Origin: Clostridium sp. Cult2
GTDB taxonomy: Bacteria; Bacillota; Clostridia; Tissierellales; Tepidimicrobiaceae
Assembly: GCF_021655075.1 (NCBI RefSeq)
Contig: NZ_PPXX01000018.1
Coordinates: forward strand, 1 to 50,616
Length of the DNA stretch: 50,616 nt
Direction of reading: 5' to 3'
A program made the position numbers and the translations under genes. How positions within the stretch are numbered: position 1 is the first letter of the stretch; the number at the start of each line of letters is the position of its first letter. Positions 17,209-27,500 of the stretch are shown here, in pieces. Under the pieces are notes generated by a model. That model saw only the letters and a program-made list of their open reading frames with translations, ran no database searches and was not told the DNA's origin.

Positions 17209-17229
17209 AGGTATTTATTTGTCAAACTA

Positions 17230-17258
17230 ATATTATCATATATATTGCTAAATGTAAA
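17230..17258 (-). promoter_or_regulatory. rpsO sigma-A promoter
   Basis: Minus strand: -35 TTTACA (17258-17253), 17-bp spacer, -10 TAATAT (17235-17230), lying directly after the ribF stop. It would give a leader of roughly 85 nt. Confidence 0.65.
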
Positions 17259-17260
17259 TA

Positions 17261-18184
17261 TTATTGATGCTTTTTAACATATTCTACATCTTTTTCTATC
17301 TGTTCAATTAATTCTTGGACTGTATTAAACTTAATATCATCCCTAATAAAATCAACAAACTCTATTTTAATAATTTCCCCATATATATTTTCATCAAAAT
17401 CCAAAATATAATTTTCAATCTTTAATTCATTTTCATTAAAAGTTGGATTATAACCTATATTGGTTAAACTCATATAATCTTTATTATCCAAAGTGGTTAG
17501 GGTCATATACACTCCACATTTAGGGATAACAAAATCATTTGCTAGTCTAATATTAGCAGTGGGATAACCCATTTTAGTTCCCCTACTTCTACCTTTAACG
17601 ACCTTGCCAATAATTGAATAATATCGTCCAAGAAAATTATTTGCTTCTTTAATATCACCAGATTTAACTAGATTGCGGATTATTGTACTACTTGCAACTT
17701 GATTATTCAAATAAATAGGTTTAATAATATTAACTTCAAATCCTTTTTCTTTACCCAATTGCTTCAAATATTCACTATCTCCTGCTGCTTTATGCCCAAA
17801 TCTGTAATCAAATCCAACTGTTACTAACTTTGCATTTAATTTATCGATTAGAATACTATTAACAAATTCTTCTGCTGACAACTTCATTATATCTTTATCA
17901 AAATTTATAGTATATATCAATTCGACGCCTAAGCTATCAAGTATGTCTAATTTTTGATTATAAAGGGTAATAATTTCTAGTTTTGATCTGTCTTTGTTTT
18001 TCAATATAGATTTAGTATGATTTTTAAATAATAAAACTGATGATTTAAAATCTCTTTTTTTTGCTTTTTCATTATTGTCTTTAATTAAATATTGATGACC
18101 AATATGAATTCCATCAAAATTCCCTAAAGCAATAGCAGTTTCATATCTCTTTTCCTTATAATTATTCAAATCTATAATTTCCAT
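17261..18184 (-). CDS. ribF: bifunctional riboflavin kinase / FMN adenylyltransferase
   Basis: About 307 aa. The N-terminal nucleotidyltransferase domain has ALGNFDGIHIGHQ (residues about 18-30); the C-terminal kinase domain has the KGRSRGTKMGYPTANI motif. It converts riboflavin to FMN and FAD. The start is ATG 18184 with AAGGTG six bases before it; a GTG three codons upstream lies within that site. It is the last gene of the rimP-nusA-infB-truB cluster, 10 bp after truB, as in B. subtilis (ribC). Confidence 0.95.
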   Translation of the reverse strand: MEIIDLNNYKEKRYETAIALGNFDGIHIGHQYLIKDNNEKAKKRDFKSSVLLFKNHTKSILKNKDRSKLEIITLYNQKLDILDSLGVELIYTINFDKDIMKLSAEEFVNSILIDKLNAKLVTVGFDYRFGHKAAGDSEYLKQLGKEKGFEVNIIKPIYLNNQVASSTIIRNLVKSGDIKEANNFLGRYYSIIGKVVKGRSRGTKMGYPTANIRLANDFVIPKCGVYMTLTTLDNKDYMSLTNIGYNPTFNENELKIENYILDFDENIYGEIIKIEFVDFIRDDIKFNTVQELIEQIEKDVEYVKKHQ

Positions 18185-18194
18185 ATTTATCACC

Positions 18195-19088
18195 TTATAT
18201 AAGAACTTTATCTATTTTTATATTGGGCAAGTGATTTTTAATTATTATCCTCCCTATTCCAATAAAAATATTTTTACAATATATTTTAATTGGAATATTT
18301 GGTTCATAAGATTTTATCATGTCCCTTTCTAAAGGAATAATATTACCGTTAATTAAACCATTATAAAACTTATCTTCAACAACTAAAGAATCCAAATGGC
18401 TTATGCTTTCATCTATTGGACAAATTACCGATTTTAGCCCATCTCTATCTAGACTATTTAGATATTCAAAGCTATAGCTATCCTCTATACTAAAATCACC
18501 TACGCCAATTCTAATTAAATAAGACATATAACCATATGTACCCAAGAGTTCTCCTATATCATGGCATAAAGTCCTAATATAGGTGCCCCTAGAACATTTA
18601 ACATAGAAAATAATCTTTTTATTATCCAATATATTATATATTTTTAAATCATATATAAAAATCTTTCTAGGAGGCCTCTCTACTATTATGCCTTCCCTAG
18701 CTAACTCATATAGCTTCTTTCCATCTCTTTTCAATGCAGAATACATAGGTGGTATTTGATTTATTTCTCCCCTAAATCTATCAAAAGCCTTATAGATATC
18801 AGCCTTGTTAACCTTTTTTGATGAATAGTTAATTACTTCACCGTCCATGTCCTGGGTATCAGTGGCTATACCAAGGGTTAATTCTCCAATATATTCCTTA
18901 TCTACATCTAGTAAATATTCACTAATTCTAGTGCCTTTACCTATGCATAAAGGTAAAACTCCAGTAGCATTGGGGTCTAAAGTTCCTGTATGTCCAATTT
19001 TTTTTATGCCTAGAATTCTCCTCATTTTATATACTGCATCGTGGGAAGTAATTCCCCTTGGTTTAAATAAATTAATAGTTCCATTCAT
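18195..19088 (-). CDS. truB: tRNA pseudouridine-55 synthase
   Basis: 297 aa. It makes pseudouridine 55 in the T-arm of tRNAs. Catalytic Asp38 lies in the motif GTLDPNATGVLP, and the conserved KPRGITSHD and GTYIRTLCHDIG motifs are present. The C-terminus is shorter and more divergent than a full PUA domain. It is 4 bp downstream of nrnA and likely cotranscribed. Confidence 0.96.
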   Translation of the reverse strand: MNGTINLFKPRGITSHDAVYKMRRILGIKKIGHTGTLDPNATGVLPLCIGKGTRISEYLLDVDKEYIGELTLGIATDTQDMDGEVINYSSKKVNKADIYKAFDRFRGEINQIPPMYSALKRDGKKLYELAREGIIVERPPRKIFIYDLKIYNILDNKKIIFYVKCSRGTYIRTLCHDIGELLGTYGYMSYLIRIGVGDFSIEDSYSFEYLNSLDRDGLKSVICPIDESISHLDSLVVEDKFYNGLINGNIIPLERDMIKSYEPNIPIKIYCKNIFIGIGRIIIKNHLPNIKIDKVLI

Positions 19089-19092
19089 ATAA

Positions 19093-20067
19093 TCACCTAA
19101 AATTCGAGAAAATCTCTTCCAGTATCATTTCTTTTGCATTATAAATCTTTTCATAAATAGTACATCCAGCAGCCCTAACATGACCGCCACCGTTAAACTT
19201 GTTGCATATCTTCGATACATCGATTTGTTTTTTACTTCTCAAACTAACTTTGACTTCATTTTCATCAATCTCTTTTAATAGACAAGCCACCTCAATAGAG
19301 TCAATTTCTCTAATAAAAGATATGATTCCTTCTGTATCTTCCATTGTAGATTCATTAATTTTTAACATCTCTTGAGTTATAACAACAAGTCCAACTTTGC
19401 CTCCTAAAAAGGTTTCCATTTTTTTTAAGGAATCAATGAAAAGTCTAGTTCTAGCCATACTTCTATTTTGATAAAGGTTAATATTGATATTGTCAGCATC
19501 AATTCCAAGTTTTAATAATTCTGCAATAATTAGATGGGTTTTATAAGTAGTATTGCTGTAAATAAAACCACCTGTGTCTGTGCTAATTGCAGTATATAGG
19601 CATGTAGCAATATCTTTGTTAAAATCTACTTCCATTTTTTTTATTAATTCATATATTATTTCTCCCGTTGCAGCAGATGAAGGAGATACAATATTTATAT
19701 CTCCAAAATTATTATTTGTAATGTGATGGTCAATATTTATAACCTTTTTAGCTTTTAAAGCAAATTCCTTTCCCAAGCCTAATCTATCTAAATCACTACT
19801 ATCCAATGAAATCAATAGTTCTATGGATTCATCAAGACTATAGTCTTTAATCATATCTATACCAGGTAAAAATTCATAATCAGAAGGAATATTATCTACC
19901 TTTATTACTTTTACATTTCCTTTAAGTTTTTTAATGGCCATTGCTAAAGCCAAAGTAGACCCAATATTATCTCCATCAGGTTGCACATGAGAAACAATAT
20001 ATATATTATTGTATTTCTTTATCAATTTAACTGCTTCTACCATCAATATTTCTATTGGATTATTCAT
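19093..20067 (-). CDS. nrnA: DHH-family phosphoesterase NrnA (oligoribonuclease / pAp phosphatase)
   Basis: About 324 aa. The DHH domain motifs are HVQPDGDNIGS (near residue 27), the DSSDLDRLG segment and NIDHHITN; the C-terminal DHHA1 domain ends with GGGHVRAAGC. NrnA degrades short RNA oligomers and 3'-phosphoadenosine phosphate in Firmicutes, replacing Orn; it can also hydrolyse pGpG from cyclic-di-GMP turnover. The start chosen is ATG 20067, just after GGAGATAAGG, overlapping the rbfA end by 8 bp. It is encoded between rbfA and truB, a common clostridial order. Confidence 0.9.
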   Translation of the reverse strand: MNNPIEILMVEAVKLIKKYNNIYIVSHVQPDGDNIGSTLALAMAIKKLKGNVKVIKVDNIPSDYEFLPGIDMIKDYSLDESIELLISLDSSDLDRLGLGKEFALKAKKVINIDHHITNNNFGDINIVSPSSAATGEIIYELIKKMEVDFNKDIATCLYTAISTDTGGFIYSNTTYKTHLIIAELLKLGIDADNININLYQNRSMARTRLFIDSLKKMETFLGGKVGLVVITQEMLKINESTMEDTEGIISFIREIDSIEVACLLKEIDENEVKVSLRSKKQIDVSKICNKFNGGGHVRAAGCTIYEKIYNAKEMILEEIFSNFR

Positions 20068-20437
20068 CCTTATCTCCTCTTTTGTTTTCATCTTCTCTGT
20101 TTACCTTTTCAATTAATTTAGAAATATAAAGGCTATGTTCTATAGATTCATCAAGATGAAAAATAGGTTCTGGTGCATGTCTTAAATCAATCCTATTGCC
20201 AATTTCTTTTCTAACAAAACCTTTAGCACTTTTTAGACCTTCTAAAGTGTCTTTTTTCACTTCTTCATCGCCTAATACACTAACATATATATTTGCATAA
20301 CTTAAATCATTGGTCACTTGAACCTTTGTAACGCTTGTCATTGGACTTACCCTTGGATCTTTAATCTCTCTAGATATAAGTTCCGAAACTACTCTTCTAA
20401 TCTCTTCTGAAATTCTATTTATTCTTTTTGTATTCAT
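20060..20437 (-). CDS. rbfA: ribosome-binding factor A
   Basis: 125 aa KH-fold protein that helps mature the 16S rRNA of the small subunit. Conserved elements include RISEEIRRVVSELI, the IKDPRVSPMTSVT segment and DLSYANIYVSVLG. The C-terminal tail is rich in charged residues. AGAGGTG precedes the ATG, 13 bp after infB. Confidence 0.96.
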   Translation of the reverse strand: MNTKRINRISEEIRRVVSELISREIKDPRVSPMTSVTKVQVTNDLSYANIYVSVLGDEEVKKDTLEGLKSAKGFVRKEIGNRIDLRHAPEPIFHLDESIEHSLYISKLIEKVNREDENKRGDKDE

Positions 20438-20450
20438 AAGGTTACACCTC

Positions 20451-22487
20451 TTATCTTTCCACTTCTTTCATTATATATGCTTCTAGAGTGTCTCCCTCTT
20501 TTATATCATTATAGTTTTCTAAACCTAATCCACCTTCATATCCTGAAGTGATTTCCCTAACATCATCTTTAAATCTTTTGAGGGAAGATACTTTTCCTTC
20601 AAATATTACTACATCATCTCTTAATAATCTGATAATACTATTTCTAGTAATTTTCCCTTGTTGTACATAGATTCCAGCAACTACTCCCACATTAGGAACT
20701 CTGAATGTAGCTCTAACTTGAGCTCTACCGATAACTTCTTCTATATATTTAGGTTCTAACATCCCTTTTATAGCGGATTTTATATCTTCTATTGCATCAT
20801 AAATAACTCTATATGTTCTTACATCTACTTTCTCAAGTTTAGCTATATCCAATGCATTTAAAGTAGGCCTTACATTAAAACCAATTATTATAGCATTAGA
20901 TGCAGAAGCCAACATTACATCACTTTCAGTTATTCCTCCAACTCCACCATGGATAATATTAACCTTAACTTCTTCATTCTCTAACTTTTCTAGTGATTGT
21001 TTAATTGCATCTATGGTCCCTCTTACATCTGTTTTAATAATTATATTTAAGTCTTTAATTTCTCCTAATTGTATTTTTTCAAACAAATCGTCTAAAGATA
21101 TCTTTTGAGAAGATTTCAATTGTTCTTCTCTTACCATTTCTTTCTTTTTATCAGCATAGGTCCTAGCAGTTTTTTCATCCTCAACTGCATACAATAAATC
21201 TCCTGATAAAGGAACTTCTGATAAACCTAAAATTGCTACTGGTATAGAAGGACTAGCTTTCTTAACTTTTTTCCCTCTATCATCAAACATAGCTCTTACT
21301 CTCCCACTAGCGCTTCCTGTTACCACCATATCTCCAACCCTTAATGTACCTTTTTGAACCAATACAGTAGCAACAGGGCCTCTACCTTTATCAAGTTGAG
21401 CCTCAATGACAGTACCTACTGCTTTACGATTTGGATTTGCTTTTAATTCCTGCATTTCAGCTACTAAAAGAATCATTTCAAGTAATTCATCTATACCCTC
21501 TTTTCTCAAAGCTGAAACTGGTACACTAATAGTATCGCCACCCCATTCTTCTGGTACTAATCCATGCTCTACTAATTCCTGCTTAATCCTATCTATATTT
21601 GCATCTGGTTTGTCAATCTTATTAATTGCAACTATAATAGGTACTCCTGCTGCCTTAGCATGATTAATGGCCTCAATTGTCTGTGGCATTACACCATCAT
21701 CTGCTGCAACGACCAATATGGCCAAATCAGTAACCTGGGTACCCCTAGCTCTCATGGAAGTAAAAGCCTCATGACCAGGTGTATCCAAAAACACTACTTT
21801 TTTACCTTCTACATTTACTATGGAAGCTCCTATATGCTGGGTAATCCCACCAGCTTCTTGGGTAGTTACTGAAGTTTTTCTAATAGCATCTAAAAGGGAG
21901 GTTTTTCCATGGTCTACATGACCCATTACCGTAACAACAGGTGGTCTTGGTTTCAAATTTTTTGGATCATCTTCAAAGTCTAAATCAAATTCTTTTTCTA
22001 TATCTTCTATATCTTCCTCTTGCTCCTTAATAACCCTAAAACCAAATTCATCCCCAATAATACTAGCAGTATCAAAATCTATGGGTTGATTTTGACTAGC
22101 CATGACCCCCAAACCTATCAATTTAGTAATTACCTGAGTTGCATTTAGCCCCATCTCATCAGCAAAATCTTTAACTATTATACTATCTCCTATTTCGATA
22201 ATTTTATCTACCTTTTCCTCATCTATTTTTTCAGTAACATTATCCATCTTCTGCTTATTATCCCCTTTTTTCTTTGGTTTCGTCCCTTTACCTTTGCTGG
22301 TTCTTTCATTTTCTTTTATGACTTCTTTATCTTCTTCAAAAAGTTCTCTAATCATCTCTGCCTCTTCGCTTTCCAAAGAGCTCATATGACTGCTAATATC
22401 AATATCTAATTCATTCATTTTTTCAATGAGTTCTTTACTTGTCATCTCAAGTTCTTTAGCTAGTTCATATACTCTAATTTTTATCAA
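20451..22487 (-). CDS. infB: translation initiation factor IF-2
   Basis: About 678 aa, a short-type IF-2. An N-terminal IF2N domain ([18 protein letters not shown]) is followed by a lysine-rich linker, a second IF2N module, the GTPase domain ([29 protein letters not shown]) and C-terminal beta-barrel domains binding initiator tRNA. I set the start at TTG 22487 with GGGGGTG six bases upstream; this gives the family's usual beginning ([13 protein letters not shown]), whereas the longer frame would add 13 unrelated residues. No ylxQ lies between it and ylxR. Confidence 0.96.
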   Translation of the reverse strand: MIKIRVYELAKELEMTSKELIEKMNELDIDISSHMSSLESEEAEMIRELFEEDKEVIKENERTSKGKGTKPKKKGDNKQKMDNVTEKIDEEKVDKIIEIGDSIIVKDFADEMGLNATQVITKLIGLGVMASQNQPIDFDTASIIGDEFGFRVIKEQEEDIEDIEKEFDLDFEDDPKNLKPRPPVVTVMGHVDHGKTSLLDAIRKTSVTTQEAGGITQHIGASIVNVEGKKVVFLDTPGHEAFTSMRARGTQVTDLAILVVAADDGVMPQTIEAINHAKAAGVPIIVAINKIDKPDANIDRIKQELVEHGLVPEEWGGDTISVPVSALRKEGIDELLEMILLVAEMQELKANPNRKAVGTVIEAQLDKGRGPVATVLVQKGTLRVGDMVVTGSASGRVRAMFDDRGKKVKKASPSIPVAILGLSEVPLSGDLLYAVEDEKTARTYADKKKEMVREEQLKSSQKISLDDLFEKIQLGEIKDLNIIIKTDVRGTIDAIKQSLEKLENEEVKVNIIHGGVGGITESDVMLASASNAIIIGFNVRPTLNALDIAKLEKVDVRTYRVIYDAIEDIKSAIKGMLEPKYIEEVIGRAQVRATFRVPNVGVVAGIYVQQGKITRNSIIRLLRDDVVIFEGKVSSLKRFKDDVREITSGYEGGLGLENYNDIKEGDTLEAYIMKEVER

Positions 22488-22529
22488 ACTATACACCCCC
22501 AGTATTTTTACAGGTGATAATTCCATTTC

Positions 22530-22802
22530 CTATTCCTTATTGACTTCAACTATATCTTTAAGTTTATCAAATATTTCATCTGGTACCATAGCCTCTAGTG
22601 CTCTATCTAGTTTTTTGCTCTTCTTGACTTTATTTAAACAGTCCATATTTGAGCAAATATAAGCCCCTCTGCCGTTCGTTTTTCCAGTCAAATCAACATC
22701 TATAATACCATCCTTATTCCTTACCACCCTAACTAAATCTTTCTTAGGTTTACTTTCATTACATGCAACACATTTTCTCAGAGGTATTTTTTTCTTTCTC
22801 AA
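22530..22802 (-). CDS. ylxR: YlxR family RNA-binding protein
   Basis: About 90 aa (DUF448). Conserved LRKCVACNESKPK at the start (C11, C14) and GRGAYICSNMDCL in the middle. YlxR proteins bind nucleic acid and RNase P RNA has been reported as a partner in some species. The start is TTG 22802 with AGGTG upstream; the longer frame begins with another TTG that overlaps this site. It lies between nusA and infB as in nearly all Firmicutes. Confidence 0.92.
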   Translation of the reverse strand: MRKKKIPLRKCVACNESKPKKDLVRVVRNKDGIIDVDLTGKTNGRGAYICSNMDCLNKVKKSKKLDRALEAMVPDEIFDKLKDIVEVNKE

Positions 22803-22820
22803 TTTATCACCTCGCAAATT

Positions 22821-23870
22821 CTAAGATTTCAATTCACCATCATATTGACTTTCACTTTTTATGTCTATTTTCCAATTAGTCAATTTTGCAGCCAATCGAG
22901 CATTTTGTCCTTCTTTACCAATTGCCAAAGATAATTGGTAATCAGGGACTACTATTACAGCTGATTTTTCCTTCTCATTAGCTACAACCTTTATCACCTT
23001 TGAGGGGCTTAAGCTGTTAGCAATAAATTCTTCTATGTTTCTACTCCATATTATTATATCTATTTTTTCACCATTTAGTTCATCTACTATAGCTTTTACC
23101 CTGCTTCCTTTAAAACCTACACATGCACCTACTGGATCTACATTAGGGTCTTTTGAGTAAACAGCAATTTTCGTTCTTGAACCTGCTTCTCTAGATATAG
23201 CATAAATATCAACAATACCTTCATGAATCTCAGGAACTTCTAATTCAAATAATCTTTTTACTAAACCAGGATGGGATCTGGAAAGGACAATTTGTGGCCC
23301 CTTTGTAGTTTTTTTAACTTCCAAAATAATTAATTTTATCCTATCTCCCTGTTTATACACTTCCCCTTCAATCTGTTCAGTAGGAGGTAATATGCCTTCA
23401 GTTTTCCCCAAATCAATATATACATTATTTCTACTAATCCTTTGAATCATCCCTGTGATTATCTCATTTTCTCGATTAATAAATTCATCATATATTACAT
23501 CTCTTTCTGCGTCTTTTATCCTTTGTATAACTACTTGCTTAGCAGTTTGTGCTGCTATTCTTCCAAAGTTTTTTGGAGTAACCTCAATTACAAAAACATC
23601 TCCTATTTGGTACTTATCATCTATTTCTTTAGCTTCTTCAATATTTATTTCCAACAAATCGTCTTCTACCTCTTCGACAACCATCTTCTTTGCAATTACA
23701 CTTACTCTCCCCGTATCTCTATCTATTTCAACTTCCACATTTTGAGATGAACCAAAGTTTTTCTTATAGCTTGAAATAAGTGCAGATTCTAAAGCATCAA
23801 AAATGATTTCTTTAGATATCCCTTTTTCCTTTTCTATTTCTTCAAGGGCATCAATAAACTCTGCATTCAT
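22821..23870 (-). CDS. nusA: transcription termination/antitermination factor NusA
   Basis: 349 aa. Layout: N-terminal RNA-polymerase-binding domain, S1 domain (about residues 135-200), then two KH domains ([18 protein letters not shown] and [18 protein letters not shown]). It lacks the C-terminal acidic repeats of E. coli NusA, as is normal in Firmicutes. AGGGAGGT lies before the ATG. It is 14 bp downstream of rimP; the leader of this operon contains hairpins that NusA could act upon. Confidence 0.97.
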   Translation of the reverse strand: MNAEFIDALEEIEKEKGISKEIIFDALESALISSYKKNFGSSQNVEVEIDRDTGRVSVIAKKMVVEEVEDDLLEINIEEAKEIDDKYQIGDVFVIEVTPKNFGRIAAQTAKQVVIQRIKDAERDVIYDEFINRENEIITGMIQRISRNNVYIDLGKTEGILPPTEQIEGEVYKQGDRIKLIILEVKKTTKGPQIVLSRSHPGLVKRLFELEVPEIHEGIVDIYAISREAGSRTKIAVYSKDPNVDPVGACVGFKGSRVKAIVDELNGEKIDIIIWSRNIEEFIANSLSPSKVIKVVANEKEKSAVIVVPDYQLSLAIGKEGQNARLAAKLTNWKIDIKSESQYDGELKS

Positions 23871-23884
23871 TAATTAAACCTCCC

Positions 23885-24349
23885 TTAAAATTTTACTGCC
23901 AACTTAATCTGTGAAATAGCTTCTCTTTTTAACTTTCTCTCTGTCAAATTATCTTCTTTTATTTTGATAAAGTCTTCAGTATAATCTATTAGTTCTCCAA
24001 TATATTTCTTTTTACCATCTATGGCTTTATAAAGGCTAATCTCTATATCCTTTCCAATATTTCTTTTTAAATCCTTATCATTCTTTAATGGCCTATCCAA
24101 CCCAGGAGATGAAACTTCCAAATAATAACTTTCCTGAATAGGATCTAATTCATCCAATTTATCCCCTACTATCTCGCTTACCTTCTGACAATCATCAATA
24201 CTTATACCCTCTGATTTACCAATATAAAATCTTAAAAAACTATTACCATTTTCTTTCACATACTCTAAGTCTACTAAATCGTATCCAAGTTCCTCAACTA
24301 TGGGTTCACAGTGTTCTCTAATAACTTTAACTGTGTTTTTTCTATTCAA
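23885..24349 (-). CDS. rimP: ribosome maturation factor RimP
   Basis: 154 aa, needed for 30S subunit assembly. It shows the family motifs GYDLVDLEYVKENG and SPGLDRPLK in the N-terminal domain plus a C-terminal SH3-like domain. It starts with TTG, five bases after GGAGGTG. It is the first gene of the rimP-nusA-ylxR-infB-rbfA operon. Confidence 0.95.
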   Translation of the reverse strand: MNRKNTVKVIREHCEPIVEELGYDLVDLEYVKENGNSFLRFYIGKSEGISIDDCQKVSEIVGDKLDELDPIQESYYLEVSSPGLDRPLKNDKDLKRNIGKDIEISLYKAIDGKKKYIGELIDYTEDFIKIKEDNLTERKLKREAISQIKLAVKF

Positions 24350-24377
24350 AGAATCACCTCCATAAAATCATATCTAT

Positions 24378-24394
24378 TTTTTGTAGTACAAAAA
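24378..24394. repeat. 17-bp palindrome in the rimP leader
   Basis: TTTTTGTAGTACAAAAA is a perfect palindrome around a single central base, 29 bp upstream of the rimP start codon. It cannot make a stable RNA hairpin with so small a loop, so a DNA-binding protein site is more likely than a terminator. Confidence 0.35.
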
Positions 24395-24431
24395 GAAATA
24401 TACCTTCATTTATGGGAAATCAAACAAATTA

Positions 24432-24451
24432 AGAGTGGGTCAGCCCACTCT
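24432..24451 (-). terminator. hairpin terminator between polC and rimP, possible attenuator
   Basis: AGAGTGGG / CCCACTCT, a perfect 8-bp stem with a TCAG loop, then TTAATTTGTTTGATTT on the minus strand. It lies about 70 bp past the polC stop, but also downstream of the promoter at 24495-24522, so it can terminate both polC transcripts and the leader of the rimP-nusA operon. Confidence 0.7.
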
Positions 24452-24494
24452 ATTAAGCAATTAACCTTTGATTGTCCACACAATTATCATTATA

Positions 24495-24522
24495 ATTATA
24501 TCACATTCCCAAGGAAAATCAA
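24495..24522 (-). promoter_or_regulatory. promoter of the rimP-nusA-infB operon
   Basis: Minus strand: -35 TTGATT (24522-24517, overlapping the polC stop), 16-bp spacer, -10 TATAAT (24500-24495) preceded by TGA, giving an extended -10. The resulting leader is about 140 nt and contains a small hairpin (ATTGT-GTGG-ACAAT) and the terminator-like stem at 24432-24451. Confidence 0.7.
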
Positions 24523-27500
24523 ATACTAAAAAGGCTAATCTGATTGCTTTCAGGCAAATCGTAAAAACAACCGTGTTCTCTTAGAGCTTCTACCACTGTT
24601 TTGCTTACTTTTGCTCTTGAAACTAAATCTTCTACAGATAAAAATTTATCCACATTTCTTTCTTTGACGATATTTTTCGCTGCCGTCTCTCCAACTCCTT
24701 CTAAACTTTTTAGAGGAGGCAATATTCCATTATCACCTATTAAAAATTTATCACTATCAGATTTATAAAGATCTACTTTTTCAAACTTTAAGCCTCTAGC
24801 ATACATTTCTTGAACAACTTCTAAAACAGTTAATAGATTTTTTTCCTTTGCTGTCGCTTGGTTAGATAAATTCTCTAATTCTTTAATTTTTTCTCTAACT
24901 GCTTCTTCGCCTTGTAAAACTAAATGAGCATCAAAATCTTGTGCCTTTGTTGTAAAATAAGTAGCATAAAAAGCTTCAGGATGATGAACTTTAAAATAAG
25001 CTATTCTATAGGACATCATTACATAAGCAACAGCATGAGCCTTTGGGAACATGTATTTTATCTTATTACATGATTCTATATACCATTCTGGAATATTAAA
25101 ACTTCTCATATATTCTTCATCATCTTCTGTTAAGCCTTTTCCTTTTCTAACCTTTTCCATTATTTTGAAAGCTCTTTTTTTGTCAAGGCCTGAATAGATT
25201 AAATACAGCATAATGTCATCTCTAGTAGAAATAACTTCCTTTAAGGAGGCAATATTATTTCTAACTAAATTCTGTGCATTGTTTAGCCATACATCAGTTC
25301 CATGAGACAGGCCACTAATTCTAACCAATTCTGCAAAAGTAGTAGGCTTTGTATCCATTAACATTTGCCTAACGAATTTAGTACCAAACTCTGGTACTCC
25401 CAAAGTCCCTACTTCAATATTTATATCCTTATTCTCTATATTTAAAGGCCTTACGCTAGTAAAAAGTTCCATGGTTTCCTTATCATCCAAAGGAATTTTG
25501 CTAGGATTTACCCCTGTAATTTCTTCCAACATCCTTATTATAGATGGAACATCGTGACCTAAAATGTCCAATTTTAGTATTCGCCCACTAATAGAGTGAT
25601 AGTCAAAATGAGTAGTTATTACTCCTGATTTCTTATCATCTGCAGGATATTGTATAGGTGTAAAATCATATATTTCCTTGCTTTTTGGTACTATCATAAC
25701 GCCACCAGGATGTTGACCAGATGTCCTCTTGACTCCTGTACAACCTTGTACAAGTCTGTTTATTTCAGCTGGATGTACCCTTAAACCTTTTTCTTCATGG
25801 TATTTTTTAACAAAACCATAAGCTGTTTTATCTGCAATAGTGCCAATAGTCCCTGCTCTAAAAACATATCCTTCACCAAATAGTTCTTCTGTATATTTAT
25901 GAGCACAGGCTTGATATTCCCCAGCAAAATTCAAATCTATATCAGGTTCCTTGTCTCCCTCAAATCCCAAAAATACTTCAAAAGGAATATCATGACCATC
26001 TTTTATTAATTTGGATTTGCATTTTGGACAAACCTTATCAGGTAAATCTATTCCAGAACCAATAGAACCATCTTCAATAAACTCACTATACTTGCAATTT
26101 GGACATACATAGTGAGGTACTAAAGGATTTACTTCTGTAATTCCACTCATGGTTGCAACAAATGATGAACCAACTGACCCTCTAGAACCTACTAAATACC
26201 CATCCTCCAAGGATTTCCAAACCAGTTTTTGTGCTATAATATACATTACCGCATATCCATTCTTGATAATTGAATTTAATTCTCTATCCAATCTTTCTTT
26301 TACCAAATTAGGTAATGGATCTCCATAGATTTCAATAGCTCTATTATATGTTATCTCCTTTAACTCCTCCTCAGCACCTTCTATTACGGGTGGGTAGGTG
26401 CCTGGAGGTATAGGCTCTATTTCCTCTATCATATTAGATATTAAATTAGAATTTTTAATTACTACTTCTTCAGACTTCTCTTTTCCTAGGTACTCAAATT
26501 CTTTCAACATTTCCTCTGTAGTTCTAAGGTATAAAGGAGGTTGTAAATCCGCATCTGAATAACCTTGTCCAAACATCAATATCCTTCTATAGATTTCATC
26601 TTCTGGATCTAAGAAGTGTACATCTCCAGTTGCAACTACTGGTTTTTTAAATCTTTCACCTAACTCAACGATACGTTTATTTATGGCGATTAACTCATCT
26701 TCACCTTTTACTAATCCATTCCTTATTAGATGCATATTATTACCTAATGGCTGTATCTCTAAATAATCATAAAAACTAACAATATTTTTTAATTCATTGA
26801 AATCTTTATTCTTTAGAATTGCTTTATATAGTTCACCTGCTTCACAGGCACTTCCTATGATTAATCCTTCTTTATAATCATTGAGTAGAGACTTTGGAAT
26901 TCTAGGCCTTCTATAAAAGTAATTTAAATGGGATTGGGATATTAATTTATATAAATTTTTTAATCCAATTAAATTTTTTGCAAATATTACAATATGATAG
27001 GATTCACCCTTTGAAATATCCTTTTCTTCTATAAGTTTATTTATTTTATCAAATCCATTAATACTATTTCTTTTTAATATTTCCATGGATTTTAGGAAAA
27101 TTTCTGAAGTTGCTTTTGCATCATCTACAGCTCTATGATGATTAATTAAACTTACGTTTAAATGTCTTGCCACTAAATTAAGTCTATGGCTTTTTAATTC
27201 TGGAAATAAAGCTCTAGACAATTCTAGAGTATCAAAAACAGGATTGTTTAACGTTCTTCCCACTCTTGAGAGTTGCTCTTTAATAAAGGATGTGTCAAAA
27301 GAAGCATTATGAGCAACTAATACTGAATCATTAATAAATTCTTCAAATTTAGGCAAAATTTCTTGAATAGTTGGCTTATCCCTTACCATGTCGTCGGTAA
27401 TTCCCGTTATTTTTACTATCTTACTTGGAATTGGCTTTTCTGGATTAATCAATTGACTGAATTCATCAATAACTTTACCCTTTTCAATCTTAACTGCACC

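Noticed and set aside
17219-17224. TTGACA on the minus strand in the rpsO leader as a -35
   Set aside because: No -10-like hexamer occurs at 16-18 bp downstream; the TTTACA/TAATAT pair just upstream is better.
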